Assembly (NCBI RefSeq): GCF_000331105.1
Contig: NC_020054.1
Location: forward strand, 4,005,477-4,069,476
DNA length: 64,000 bases
DNA from: Fibrella aestuarina BUZ 2
Lineage (GTDB): Bacteria > Bacteroidota > Bacteroidia > Cytophagales > Spirosomataceae
Direction: 5' to 3'
Below the pieces are notes generated by a model. The model worked only from the letters and a program-made list of their open reading frames with translations. It did no database searches and was not told the DNA's origin. Positions 9,128 through 17,677 of this stretch are shown here, piece after piece (within the stretch, counting starts at the first letter, position 1; every line of letters starts with the position of its first letter). The position numbers and the translations under genes are program-made.

Positions 9128-9414
9128 CTATAGGGTTCCGATGAACGTGTCGTCGATGGGCATGTCGACCTCGCCGTACTGGTCTGACCAGGTGCCATCG
9201 TCTTTTGTCTGGGACGACCATTACGAGATCGTCGAGCTGACCGTCTGGCATTCGCAGGTCAATATTTAGTTGTCTGGATAGTTGAGGTTGTCTTTGATGA
9301 GGATGCGTGATTGAGGCTAACTACGTTGTCGTCAGGCGGCTCAGCTGGCGGTGAAGGCAGGCACGCCTCAAAAAAGGAGGTGTCGGAGAGCAGATCAAAC
9401 AGCGATCGATTCAT
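9128..9414 (-). pseudogene. probable frameshifted small gene (about 95 residues when stitched)
   Basis: An ATG at 9414, 6 nt after the stop of the large upstream gene, opens MNRSLFDLLSDTSFFEACLP and stops at 9259 (51 residues). Protein-like sequence then continues in other frames: LNIDLRMPDGQLDDLVMVVP in a second frame. After an AAAA run (about 9208) it continues as KDDGTWSDQYGEVDMPIDD in a third, ending at a stop at 9128. The composition (Asp, Gly, Trp, aromatics) of each piece is coding-like, while each frame outside its piece is Arg/His-rich junk. Either the gene is decayed, the sequence has indel errors, or frameshifting is used. The intact 51-residue ORF may itself be expressed. Confidence 0.45.
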
Positions 9415-9420
9415 GGTTGA

Positions 9421-12400
9421 TTAGGGCTGAGGTACGGAGTCATTAGTCATTACGATACGGACGCGCTTGGTGCCGCCTGCGGTCTTGGCGTTGTAATCAG
9501 CCTGAAGACTGCTGGTACCATTCCACCACTCCCAGCCGAAGTTGGCCAGCAGCTGACTCGTGGTAATCGTCATGGTATCGTCGTAATCGAAGCGCGGAGA
9601 GCCCGAGATGTAGCCCGTATCGCGCAGGTTGCTGTAGATCGCAGCGATGCGATCACGCGTTTGCTGAGCGATGCCGGCATCCTCACCCGAGCCTGATTTT
9701 TGTGGCCCGGCCAGTACCACCATCGACGCACCGGCGTCCAGTGCTCCCTTGTAATGGAAGAGGTTTTGTGCCAGCGTGTAGTCCTGCTGCGTACCCTGGT
9801 CTTTCCAGCAGAACACCTCATCGGCCGACCATTTGCCCCCCTGCTGCGAAATGGCCTGGATCAGGGGCAGTGGGTACCACGGCGTCGAGTTCTGCTTGCG
9901 TCCGTCGGTGAAATCGGTGACGGCCGGCAGCAGCCACGACCCGCGACCCGCGCAGTTGCGGTCGTACATTGAGCCATTTTCCGAGAACACCTGAATGTTG
10001 CTGGAGACGGCCCGAATGATATTGGCCATGGCCTTATTGAATCCGGCCAGGCTCTGGGTGCGGCTGATATAGAAGTCACGGGTGTAGGTGCTACCAAAGA
10101 CCCAGGCACCCCGCGTATCGCCACCGTCGCCCCGTGGCACAATGGGTAGCTGCACCGCGCCCCACGATCCAAACGACTGACCCCAGGCCGCATTCGCCGC
10201 CGCGATGGTGCCGTACTTGGCCTGCATGCGGGTGATGAACGCCTGCCGGGCAAACTCGCTGTAATCGAAAAGCTGATCGGTTACCGGATCGCCGTCGGCG
10301 GGCTGAGCACCCGACTGGTACTCACCTTCGTAGTAGCCATTGCCCACCACCGATACGGCGATGATGCGTCCAGCCTTCCCGCTCCCCTTGATGTGGTTCA
10401 GCAGGGCCGTGATGAACTGGCCAGCGCGGTTGGTAGCGTCGGGCGAGTCATATGAAAAGGCGACCTCGCCGTTCCAGCGACTGACGTAGCCGCGCTCGTC
10501 GCGCATCCGGTCGGCCGTCGAGAAAAACTTATCCCAGTTCTTGGCCGGCTCATTGTTGCGTTCGCCCCTGGTGACCACAAGCCGGATGGCCAGTTTGATG
10601 TTTTTGGCCTGCGCCAGATTCAGGGCGGCATCGACCGACCCCCAGTCATAGTTGCCGGGTGTGGGTTCGCAGTTGGTCCAGTGGAAGGAGGGCGCAAGCA
10701 GGTTGGCTCCGTTGTCGGCGGCGATGGTGACGATCTCCTGATCGATCGGCGAAATCCCACTACCGTAGAGGAAAATCTGGGGGCCAACGAACCGCTGACT
10801 GCGGAACGCCTGAGCGTACGAAACAAACGGATCACCCGGCGTCGTCGTCGTCGATACGACCGTCGTCGAGGTGCCACCACTACACGAAACAAGCTGAACA
10901 CTGCGCCACTGAGTACAGCCATTATACGTACCAGCGATCGTGAACGACTGGCCGACGGTAATGTTCTCCGCGTAATGATTATCGAAATTCAGCTTGCCAC
11001 TGGGTACGCTCCAGTACGTGCCGTTATCCTGCACGGTGAAGGGTACTTTGTAGGTGCCGCTACCAGTGCAGACGGGTTCGCCCAGCGACATAGCCCATGA
11101 GCAGGTAGCTGTCGAGGAGCCCCGAACGACATTGGTCGTGGAGATACGCGGGTCGGTTTCCGGGAAGCAGCTCAATGAACTACCCGAATATCCGTTGGCT
11201 AACAAATAACTTTGCGACCGGAAAACGCCCTGCGTGTTGGCCGCGTACAGCGTGACCCCATCCTGACGGTAAGCCTTGATAACCTCCGAGCCGACAGTCA
11301 GAATCGTCTGCGCCTCGGTGATGGAGCTACAGGCAACCACGTTGGTGGTTGAGCCCCCACCCGTCGTCGTCGACGTGTTCGAGCCGGTCGGCGTTACGAC
11401 GGGCGGCGGCGAGGGATTCGCCCCGGTCCACTCGACATTGTAATCGCCGGTCCACGTTATGGTACGATAACCCGATGTCGTGCCCACCGGCAAACTGCGG
11501 AACTGAATGCGGAAATCCTGGGGACGGGCGTTCTCGAAACCGGCTGGCAGCTGCCACCAATCCCAGACCGTATTCCGATCCTTCAGCATGAAGAGGTAGG
11601 AGCCGGTCTTGCGGCCATCGGGCAGCTCGATCCACACCTTGACGGGGGTGTCATGCGCCGGGTTGCCGATGTCCTGAACAAGGAAACCACCCACGAACCC
11701 TACGCCCCGACCACCGACTTCCTTCATCAGGGCTATCGTAGGCTTTTCCCAGACGTATTCTCCCGCTACATTGTTGGCTTTTCGGATGCCTCTTTTCGGC
11801 CAGATGAACTCGATCTTGTTCTGGTCCTTCAGCTCGAAGTATTTGGGAAACTGGCGCGCGCGGAAGAGCCCATTAAACGTCGCCTCCACGCCCCCGAAGT
11901 GGATCGGGGTTTTCGTAACGGTTACACCGCCCTCGACAGCCGTATAGGCTTTGGCCTGCGTGAGGTTTTTATACCCTTTATCGTCCCAGATCACGTCCAG
12001 GTCGTAGAACAGACAGCGCAGCAGGGCCGAGTATTCCTGGCTCTTGGCGTTGACCACGCGGCGGTTGGACTCGGGCTCACCGATGTCCTCGCGCTGTCCA
12101 GTTGCCTTGTTTTCCTGCGTCCCCGCCTCCGTGTCGGTGGGCCGGAGGAAATGCCCTACGCGGATTTTCTCAAAGCCAGGCCTGCGCGCGACGGGTCCCC
12201 TCCCGTACGGGATATTGCCCGGCACATCATTGCCATCATAGGCACTGGGTTCGGCCGGCGTATCACTCAGCCAACGCACGTTGGCCTGAATGGCGTCCAG
12301 CTCATAATACACCTTTTGCGCCCAGTACTCGGCCTCGTCGCTATAGACGCGGGCCGTGGTGCCAAAGTTGGTGACGGTGGCGGTGGGGAAATTCGAACGC

Positions 12401-13359
12401 AGAAACAAGGCTTTGCCAGCCCCATCGGTCTTAATGGACCCATCGCCATTTTTCTGCCAGACCGTACCATTACCCCACGTCACCCGCCAGTAGCGATCTT
12501 CGCACAGGTAGGTGATTTGGTTGCGGCGCATTAGCCGAACCATCTCGTTGGCCGACGTGTCTACCCATTTGCCGTTGCCCGCCCAGTCGCCGTTGGTGGC
12601 GCGAAACATGACGTCGTTCTGATACAAGTTGGCCAAATAGCCGCCCGGAGGCGCCAGCGAGCCAATGCCATAGGTGACCAGCCGGGTGCGATGCCCACGA
12701 GCGTCGCGCTCCAACAGCCAGCCCGCCGTCCAGCCCAATTTGAACTCGCGCTGCACCGCGTGGTTCAGCGAGTCGTTGCCCGTATCCTGAAAGGTCTCGA
12801 TGTCGGCCCCGCCGAGTGGCAGGTTCGAGTTGAAATGCTGCGCGTACGAATATCGGCCCAGGGCGACCCACAGGTTATAGAAACCAGGCAATACGTTTCG
12901 GGGCAGCAGGCGCTGCTCACGGGGCGTACTGGCATTACCGGCGCCACCGTAAGCCTCCAGGGCCGTGTACTCAGGACTGCCCTGCGTGTACTGTGACCGC
13001 AGGCCGTAGGTGTCGTGGGCGATCTCCTGATCCGGGTGGAAGTACCACCGCTGGTCGTTGGTGGCGCCAACGGCTTCGGCGGGCTCGCCCTCGAAATGCG
13101 TTACCCCCAGGTTAGTGATCATCCGCTGCGCGTCGGGCGCCTTGGGGAACGACACCCCCGTCGATACGAGCACGGGGTGATTGGGGTATACGGTCCAGTT
13201 TTTCTTGAACCGGCGGACGTTGATGGTGTTGACCGCGGTTTGTTCGGGGAACGAATACCAGTTGCCCTGCTCCCGAGGGGCCGAACGGGGTTGCGCTAGG
13301 CTGGCCATCGACATCCCCAGCAAGCCCAGCAGTACGAGTAGTTGATTAAAGCGTTTCAT
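9421..13359 (-). CDS. large exported protein with GH42-like TIM-barrel region
   Basis: 1312 residues from the ATG at 13359 (signal peptide MKRFNQLLVLLGLLGMSMASLA, then Gln). A beta-rich N-terminal half has no recognised family and is followed by a Pro/Thr/Ser linker (about 660-690). From about 860 to 1200 a TIM-barrel-like region shows WTNCEPTPGNYDWGSVDAAL, the barrel-entry pattern of glycoside hydrolase family 42 and related enzymes. Later it has VVGNGYYEGEY and FSENGSMYD, possible sites of the catalytic acids. An 18-bp palindrome lies 11 nt upstream of the start. Inference: a virion-associated or exported glycosidase that degrades surface polysaccharide; catalytic residues are not certain. 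Confidence 0.6.
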   Translation of the reverse strand: MKRFNQLLVLLGLLGMSMASLAQPRSAPREQGNWYSFPEQTAVNTINVRRFKKNWTVYPNHPVLVSTGVSFPKAPDAQRMITNLGVTHFEGEPAEAVGATNDQRWYFHPDQEIAHDTYGLRSQYTQGSPEYTALEAYGGAGNASTPREQRLLPRNVLPGFYNLWVALGRYSYAQHFNSNLPLGGADIETFQDTGNDSLNHAVQREFKLGWTAGWLLERDARGHRTRLVTYGIGSLAPPGGYLANLYQNDVMFRATNGDWAGNGKWVDTSANEMVRLMRRNQITYLCEDRYWRVTWGNGTVWQKNGDGSIKTDGAGKALFLRSNFPTATVTNFGTTARVYSDEAEYWAQKVYYELDAIQANVRWLSDTPAEPSAYDGNDVPGNIPYGRGPVARRPGFEKIRVGHFLRPTDTEAGTQENKATGQREDIGEPESNRRVVNAKSQEYSALLRCLFYDLDVIWDDKGYKNLTQAKAYTAVEGGVTVTKTPIHFGGVEATFNGLFRARQFPKYFELKDQNKIEFIWPKRGIRKANNVAGEYVWEKPTIALMKEVGGRGVGFVGGFLVQDIGNPAHDTPVKVWIELPDGRKTGSYLFMLKDRNTVWDWWQLPAGFENARPQDFRIQFRSLPVGTTSGYRTITWTGDYNVEWTGANPSPPPVVTPTGSNTSTTTGGGSTTNVVACSSITEAQTILTVGSEVIKAYRQDGVTLYAANTQGVFRSQSYLLANGYSGSSLSCFPETDPRISTTNVVRGSSTATCSWAMSLGEPVCTGSGTYKVPFTVQDNGTYWSVPSGKLNFDNHYAENITVGQSFTIAGTYNGCTQWRSVQLVSCSGGTSTTVVSTTTTPGDPFVSYAQAFRSQRFVGPQIFLYGSGISPIDQEIVTIAADNGANLLAPSFHWTNCEPTPGNYDWGSVDAALNLAQAKNIKLAIRLVVTRGERNNEPAKNWDKFFSTADRMRDERGYVSRWNGEVAFSYDSPDATNRAGQFITALLNHIKGSGKAGRIIAVSVVGNGYYEGEYQSGAQPADGDPVTDQLFDYSEFARQAFITRMQAKYGTIAAANAAWGQSFGSWGAVQLPIVPRGDGGDTRGAWVFGSTYTRDFYISRTQSLAGFNKAMANIIRAVSSNIQVFSENGSMYDRNCAGRGSWLLPAVTDFTDGRKQNSTPWYPLPLIQAISQQGGKWSADEVFCWKDQGTQQDYTLAQNLFHYKGALDAGASMVVLAGPQKSGSGEDAGIAQQTRDRIAAIYSNLRDTGYISGSPRFDYDDTMTITTSQLLANFGWEWWNGTSSLQADYNAKTAGGTKRVRIVMTNDSVPQP

Positions 13360-13369
13360 AGTGATCAAT

Positions 13370-13387
13370 AAAGTATAATTATACTTT
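13370..13387. promoter_or_regulatory. perfect 18-bp palindrome AAAGTATAATTATACTTT
   Basis: A perfect inverted repeat sits 11 nt upstream of the start codon of the 1312-residue exported protein. Variants of the same site lie near the starts of other operons in this window (2988, 25684, 33591, 34942 and 35320). Likely an operator, or a phage-specific promoter element. Confidence 0.55.
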
Positions 13388-13401
13388 TATCAATAAAAGA
13401 G

Positions 13402-13842
13402 TTAGGGATTCCGGGGCGTCTGGCTTCCTTCAACGGGCTTGCCTAGGTAGTCCGCCGTTACGTCGAGAGGATCATCATCGATACCCAGCGTCATACCTTC
13501 GGCCACGTAGTCAGCTTCGGAACCAGGCGTGCCTGTGCCTGCTCCATCGGGCGCCTGACCAGAGCCGGTTCCCGATCCTGAGCCGGTGCCCGAACCCGTA
13601 CCCGTGCCCGAACCCGTCCCTGTTCCTGAACCCGAACCGCTCCCTGTTCCTGCCGGGCCAGGTACGAGCGTAAACGTACCCGGCGCCCAGACTGTCGCGG
13701 CGCTGGGGTTGGCCAGAAAGCGTTGCAACGCCAGCGCTGGCGACTCAACGATACCGGCGGTTTGCACCCGCACGATCGCTGAGCAGTTGGCCAGCGTCGG
13801 CGAGATGGTGCCAGTGGGATAAATGAGCGCAATGGGTTCCAT
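13402..13842 (-). CDS. virion protein with Gly-Ser-Thr linker
   Basis: A 146-residue protein. The ATG at 13842 is chosen because it follows the upstream stop (13844-13846) by one base. A folded N-terminal part (MEPIALIYPTGTISPTLANC, Val/Ala-rich) is joined by about 35 residues of GSGTGTGS repeats to an acidic C-terminal tail. The same linker type occurs in the 619-residue protein two genes upstream, suggesting parts of one structure. Function unknown; probably tail or baseplate. Confidence 0.55.
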   Translation of the reverse strand: MEPIALIYPTGTISPTLANCSAIVRVQTAGIVESPALALQRFLANPSAATVWAPGTFTLVPGPAGTGSGSGSGTGTGSGTGTGSGTGSGSGTGSGQAPDGAGTGTPGSEADYVAEGMTLGIDDDPLDVTADYLGKPVEGSQTPRNP

Positions 13843-13843
13843 C

Positions 13844-14434
13844 TTAAATTTCGCGTTGGGGTAAAAAAGGGTCAATCCAGATCATACCCACAAAAACTTC
13901 ACCGTCTGGATAAATCAATTGGGCGCGGTCCGGGTCGACCATGGGCAGGTCTTCAGCATCCATAAGCTGATGGCCATTGTCGTCGAGCATGGGTAAGGGT
14001 TGAACCTTGGCTAGTTCGTCAATTGTCACGCCGTCGCTCCGATATGCGACCCAGTTCAGCGCCACACTACCCCGACCATGCAGCAGGATCGTTCCGTTGA
14101 CGCCAGGCTGATGAGCCGGAAAGGTGAACCACGTCTGCCGTTTAGAGACCGAATCACCCTCGTCGCCTTTATCGCCCTTATCCCCTTTGGGCCCTTTAAG
14201 CCAATTGAGAAAATCGAGGGGTGTACCGACGTGGCCCGCCTTGATCCATTCCTCGTAGGCGCTCAGGCCATCGCGCGCTACCACGATCGGCCCGGTGAGG
14301 CAATCGCCTTCCTCCTGCTCGTGGCGCACCAGGGGGCCGTAGTCGATATTGCAGGGGCGTGTTTCGCGCCAGGCGATATCCAAATCTGCCAGTAGATCGT
14401 CCGGCGGTGTTTGTATGATGGGTGAGCGATACAT
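13844..14434 (-). CDS. tail protein with short collagen-like stretch
   Basis: A 196-residue protein. Around residues 80-95 it has four Gly-X-Y triplets (GPKGDKGDKGDEGD), the mini-collagen motif common in phage fibre and neck proteins. A beta-rich C-terminal domain follows, with VNGTILLHGRGSVALNWVAY and an acidic end. It overlaps the upstream gene by 1 nt. Probably a trimeric tail appendage part; the family is not recognised. Confidence 0.6.
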   Translation of the reverse strand: MYRSPIIQTPPDDLLADLDIAWRETRPCNIDYGPLVRHEQEEGDCLTGPIVVARDGLSAYEEWIKAGHVGTPLDFLNWLKGPKGDKGDKGDEGDSVSKRQTWFTFPAHQPGVNGTILLHGRGSVALNWVAYRSDGVTIDELAKVQPLPMLDDNGHQLMDAEDLPMVDPDRAQLIYPDGEVFVGMIWIDPFLPQREI

Positions 14435-16293
14435 TAAACGGACAGGGTGAAGACGGTGATGGTCGTATAAGCAGCCGAATACAACAGGCCGGACCGCGAC
14501 CGTATCCGGTAGCGATACTGGGTACCCGGTTGTACGTTCAGCGTATCGGTTAGGGTGATATCGACGAACTGACTGGCAATCGACTCCCAGGTTGATTCCC
14601 CCACCAGCTGCCGGTCGATGTCGTAGCTACCCGCCCCGGAAGCCGCGTTCCAGAACAGCGTAACGCTATCGGTACCCGGCGTGGCGGAGAAGCTGCCCGG
14701 CGGCATTAGGCCGTTACCTGATCCGGAACCCAGCCCCGTACCCGACCCACTCCCACTGGCCAACGGAATGACCACGGGTTCGCTCAGGTGATCACCAGCC
14801 GCAACGCGCAGCGGGAAATTGAAGACGGCGTAGGGAGGCGCCAGATCTTTGAGCTGAACCAAATAATCTGTCAGCGCCAACACGCCACCCACACCAGCCA
14901 CCGCCGGGTTCATTTCGCAGCGCGCGTTGTAGTTCACAAACGGTGAGCTGACCGTATTGCCCGGCGTAGGCCAGCCAGCACCAGCGATCGGCTGCCCATT
15001 GGGGAGCGCAATGCGGTATTGTACGGCCCGCGAGACGTTGAGGTGAATGGACCCTTGACGCGACGAGGCCTGATACGTGTAGGCGGGGTCGGCCAGCAGG
15101 AAGTCGGGCCGAACGGTGGTACCACCCGGCCACAGAATACTACCTGAGCCCAGCAATACCCCGTAGTTGTCCTCGGCATTGTATAATTGCCAGGCGGCTC
15201 CTGAACCCGAGCCACTACCCGAGCCCGTGCCAGTACCTGTACCTGTCAGCACAAAGGCGATTTCGTTGGACGTGGCCAGTACCTGACCATTTTGCGTAGC
15301 CTTCAGAACGGCGTAGTACCGCTTGGTATTGATGCCAACAAACCCGGTCACCTCGTAGGTCGACTGGATCGAGCGTGGCGAGGCGTTGTTGGTGATGATA
15401 TCCCGTTCGAACCACTGCGTAAGCAGACCCGCGGCGTTGGTGGTACTGCTGGTCAACGTGATCGACTCACCCACACCAATCGACTGCGGCGAGGTGGCAC
15501 CGGCCACCGCGATCTGAGGCGACACCGTTCCGCTACCAGACCCTGAACCGCTACCAGACCCTGAACCGCTACCAGAGCCTGAGCCGCTACCTGTGCCTGA
15601 GCCGCTACCAGAGCCTGAGCCGCTACCGGTGCCTGAGCCGCTACCCGTGCCGCTACCCGTGCCGCTACCCGTGCCGGAGCCGCTACCGGAGCCGCTACCC
15701 GTGCCGGAGCCACTGCCACCTGCTGAATACGCCGTGCACAAAGGGTCGAGGGTAAAGCCCGCCGCCAGCGCCGTCGTTTCATCAAAGCAATCCCCTATAC
15801 TGCCTTCCCAGCCAGCCGGTGCGATATAACAGTGGTCCGTTGTCGTTTTGATTACGTGCTGAACGATCTCCTGGATCTGCACACCACAGGCCATTAGCGA
15901 GGCCGACACCCGAACCGTAAATTCGACATCTGGCTGGCCAGTTAACCGGCCGTATAGAAGCAGATCGGCCAAAGGAACCGGCAGGGTGATCACCGGGCCA
16001 GCCTGATAATGCAGCCGGTCAGTGCTCCACTCCGCCGCACCTGAGCTGCCAACCACCCCGAGCCGCAGAATCATCGTGCCGCTCAATCGACGCAGCGAGA
16101 GCAGCCGTCCTAACACCCGAATAGGCCCGGTACCACTACCCGGCGGGCAGGCGCACACCCCGGCCAAAAACCAGTCAAGCCAGTTTCCGTACGGTAAGGT
16201 TACCGGTGCCCAGGGCACGCCATACCCGGTACCCGGCCGGGTAACGCCGGGGCAATTTGATCGGGTGCAGTGGGTTTTATTACACGGGCACAT
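14434..16293 (-). CDS. large virion protein with Gly-Ser linkers and C-terminal fibronectin III domain
   Basis: 619 residues: a Cys-rich N-terminus ([13 protein letters not shown]), a domain to about 185, and a roughly 65-residue (GSGTGS)n linker. An Ig-like unit follows ([21 protein letters not shown] pattern, about 265-345), then a second short GS linker, another beta domain, and a third linker. The C-terminal fibronectin type III domain spans about 530-619 ([20 protein letters not shown] and [13 protein letters not shown]). Modular beta domains on flexible linkers are typical of phage adhesins displayed on the tail or capsid. Linker DNA is repetitive and may vary in length. Confidence 0.6.
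   Translation of the reverse strand: MCPCNKTHCTRSNCPGVTRPGTGYGVPWAPVTLPYGNWLDWFLAGVCACPPGSGTGPIRVLGRLLSLRRLSGTMILRLGVVGSSGAAEWSTDRLHYQAGPVITLPVPLADLLLYGRLTGQPDVEFTVRVSASLMACGVQIQEIVQHVIKTTTDHCYIAPAGWEGSIGDCFDETTALAAGFTLDPLCTAYSAGGSGSGTGSGSGSGSGTGSGTGSGTGSGSGTGSGSGSGSGSGTGSGSGSGSGSGSGSGSGSGSGTVSPQIAVAGATSPQSIGVGESITLTSSTTNAAGLLTQWFERDIITNNASPRSIQSTYEVTGFVGINTKRYYAVLKATQNGQVLATSNEIAFVLTGTGTGTGSGSGSGSGAAWQLYNAEDNYGVLLGSGSILWPGGTTVRPDFLLADPAYTYQASSRQGSIHLNVSRAVQYRIALPNGQPIAGAGWPTPGNTVSSPFVNYNARCEMNPAVAGVGGVLALTDYLVQLKDLAPPYAVFNFPLRVAAGDHLSEPVVIPLASGSGSGTGLGSGSGNGLMPPGSFSATPGTDSVTLFWNAASGAGSYDIDRQLVGESTWESIASQFVDITLTDTLNVQPGTQYRYRIRSRSGLLYSAAYTTITVFTLSV
15531..15722. repeat. short tandem repeat array encoding (Gly-Ser/Thr)n
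   Basis: About 190 bp of degenerate 6- to 18-bp units (variants of GAGCCGCTACCAGAGCCT) encode the long Gly-Ser linker of the 619-residue virion protein. A shorter related tract lies at about 13561-13660 in another gene. Such arrays expand and contract by slippage and recombination. Confidence 0.8.
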
Positions 16294-16522
16294 AAGCGGG
16301 GGTGGTTTGACTCGTCAGTGTATAAAGAGTTTGGCTTACTTGACCCGGCGAGGCCCACTGGGCTGCTTCGCGCAGCAGCAGTAGCCGGTATAGTTCGGCA
16401 TCGATTGCCGCCGTGGGCTCCGCTACCTGCATGGCCGCCCCCAGCTGGGCGGCTTTGGCGCGCGCCAACTCATCAATTCGCTCGACGAGTTTGGCCGTGG
16501 TGTACGGCTTCAGTGTGGCCAT
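16280..16522 (-). CDS. small helical unknown protein
   Basis: An 80-residue protein, MATLKPYTTAKLVERIDELA and onwards, mostly alpha-helical with Ala/Leu/Glu heptads (about 10-60). It overlaps the upstream gene by 13 nt and the downstream gene by 14 nt, typical of coupled structural genes here. Possibly a tail assembly or connector piece; no family recognised. Confidence 0.55.
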   Translation of the reverse strand: MATLKPYTTAKLVERIDELARAKAAQLGAAMQVAEPTAAIDAELYRLLLLREAAQWASPGQVSQTLYTLTSQTTPAYVPV

Positions 16523-17352
16523 GCGAGCAGTTCGTGTTGAATACGCGTGAGCAGTAACGTGGCCGTTTGGACATCAGCGACCTGAGTGCAATTCGTTGTT
16601 TCCAACAGTCGCAGCAGGCTACCGATATAGCCCAGCCGCCCGACTGGTTCACCCAGCGGGCCGGGCTGACGGGGTTGATTCGGCAAAACGATCGATTGCT
16701 CCTGGGGGCCGGCCAGCGTGTTCAAACACAGGTCCGCCCACTGGCGCCGTTCGTTGGCGAACAGCATCAGCGTCGTTTCAACGTACCCAATGGGCTCTTG
16801 GCTTGTCACGGCAACCGCCGTTTCATTGGCGATTTCGGCCATCACCTGCCCACCATCGACCCGCTGACCGTGCAGCAGCAGCTGCCACTCGGTATAGGGG
16901 GCTTCCACATTGTCGAGTTTGACCCACATAGAGCCGCTTCCTGTCGACGACGGGCTTACGTCCTGCCAGCGCGCACCTTCGCCCTGACGGACCTGCAACT
17001 GCATGGCCGAGGTGGTCGCATAGGGAATAAACACGGTATAGTGCGTCGGCTTCCGATTGGTCATCAGTGACCCGATTGCCGTCAATGAGACGTGCAACGG
17101 ACCTGATTTGAACGCCAGCGAATTCATCCCGGCGCGCGCGGCCAGATCCGCGGCATGGATCACCAGGCCATCGCCACGCAGTTCACCCATCGGGGAGGCG
17201 TTCTTTTCCCAGTACATCTCCACCCCACCCGCGTAACGCAGGCGGAGTTGATAGCGGGTGAGGTTGGTTTGCCCCGACCAGGTGGGGGTAACATCCCGCA
17301 GCCGCAGCGTATTGATGCTGTCGAGTTTGGCGTCGAGCTGGAGTTGCTGCAT
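16510..17352 (-). CDS. unknown virion-module protein
   Basis: A 280-residue beta-rich protein with conserved-looking phrases PTWSGQTNLTRYQLRLRYAG and WVKLDNVEAPYTEWQLLLHG, and a helical C-terminus (ETTNCTQVADVQTATLLLTR). It lies between the terminase and adhesin genes with short overlaps. A structural role is inferred from position alone. Confidence 0.55.
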   Translation of the reverse strand: MQQLQLDAKLDSINTLRLRDVTPTWSGQTNLTRYQLRLRYAGGVEMYWEKNASPMGELRGDGLVIHAADLAARAGMNSLAFKSGPLHVSLTAIGSLMTNRKPTHYTVFIPYATTSAMQLQVRQGEGARWQDVSPSSTGSGSMWVKLDNVEAPYTEWQLLLHGQRVDGGQVMAEIANETAVAVTSQEPIGYVETTLMLFANERRQWADLCLNTLAGPQEQSIVLPNQPRQPGPLGEPVGRLGYIGSLLRLLETTNCTQVADVQTATLLLTRIQHELLAWPH

Positions 17353-17353
17353 A

Positions 17354-17677
17354 CTAGTCGAGAGTTAACAGACCTTTGAGTTCGATACTGTGCTGGGTCA
17401 AATCCGCCAGTTCAATCGTGACGTACTGGACAACCGGGCATTGTCGCTCGTTTTGCAGCCGCACCCATTCGGGCAACTGACCCGGTGCTTGGTAGGCGAG
17501 GTGCAACGTGTCACCCTCGATCCGACTGGATGAGCAGGCGCAGGTCGTACTCACATCCCGAAAGGCAGGGCCTTGCGCGCGCGTCAGGGTGGTGCTGAAG
17601 CGTGCGCCCAACCGAAGTCTGCCCATGTCAAGGCTGTCTGGCAGGTTGGTGCTAGTTGTAGTAGTCACTGGTTCCAT
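17354..17677 (-). CDS. unknown small virion-module protein
   Basis: A 107-residue protein from the ATG at 17677 (MEPVTTTTSTNLPDSLDMGR); the longer frame to 17707 would overlap the terminase more deeply. It overlaps the terminase end by 26 nt. It contains a CAC motif near the middle and a beta-rich C-terminus. It may be a head-completion protein, by analogy with small genes after terminases, but nothing specific is visible. Confidence 0.5.
   Translation of the reverse strand: MEPVTTTTSTNLPDSLDMGRLRLGARFSTTLTRAQGPAFRDVSTTCACSSSRIEGDTLHLAYQAPGQLPEWVRLQNERQCPVVQYVTIELADLTQHSIELKGLLTLD

Noticed and set aside
9141..9269. Plus-strand 42-residue ORF with a natural-looking sequence (WSDQVPSSFVWDDHYEIVEL)
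   Set aside because: It lies antisense inside a leftward operon and mirrors the coding fragments of the frameshifted minus-strand gene.
13561..15722. Repetitive DNA resembling an array (CRISPR or minisatellite)
   Set aside because: The repeats are in-frame Gly-Ser codons with no constant spacer length and no cas genes; they encode protein linkers.
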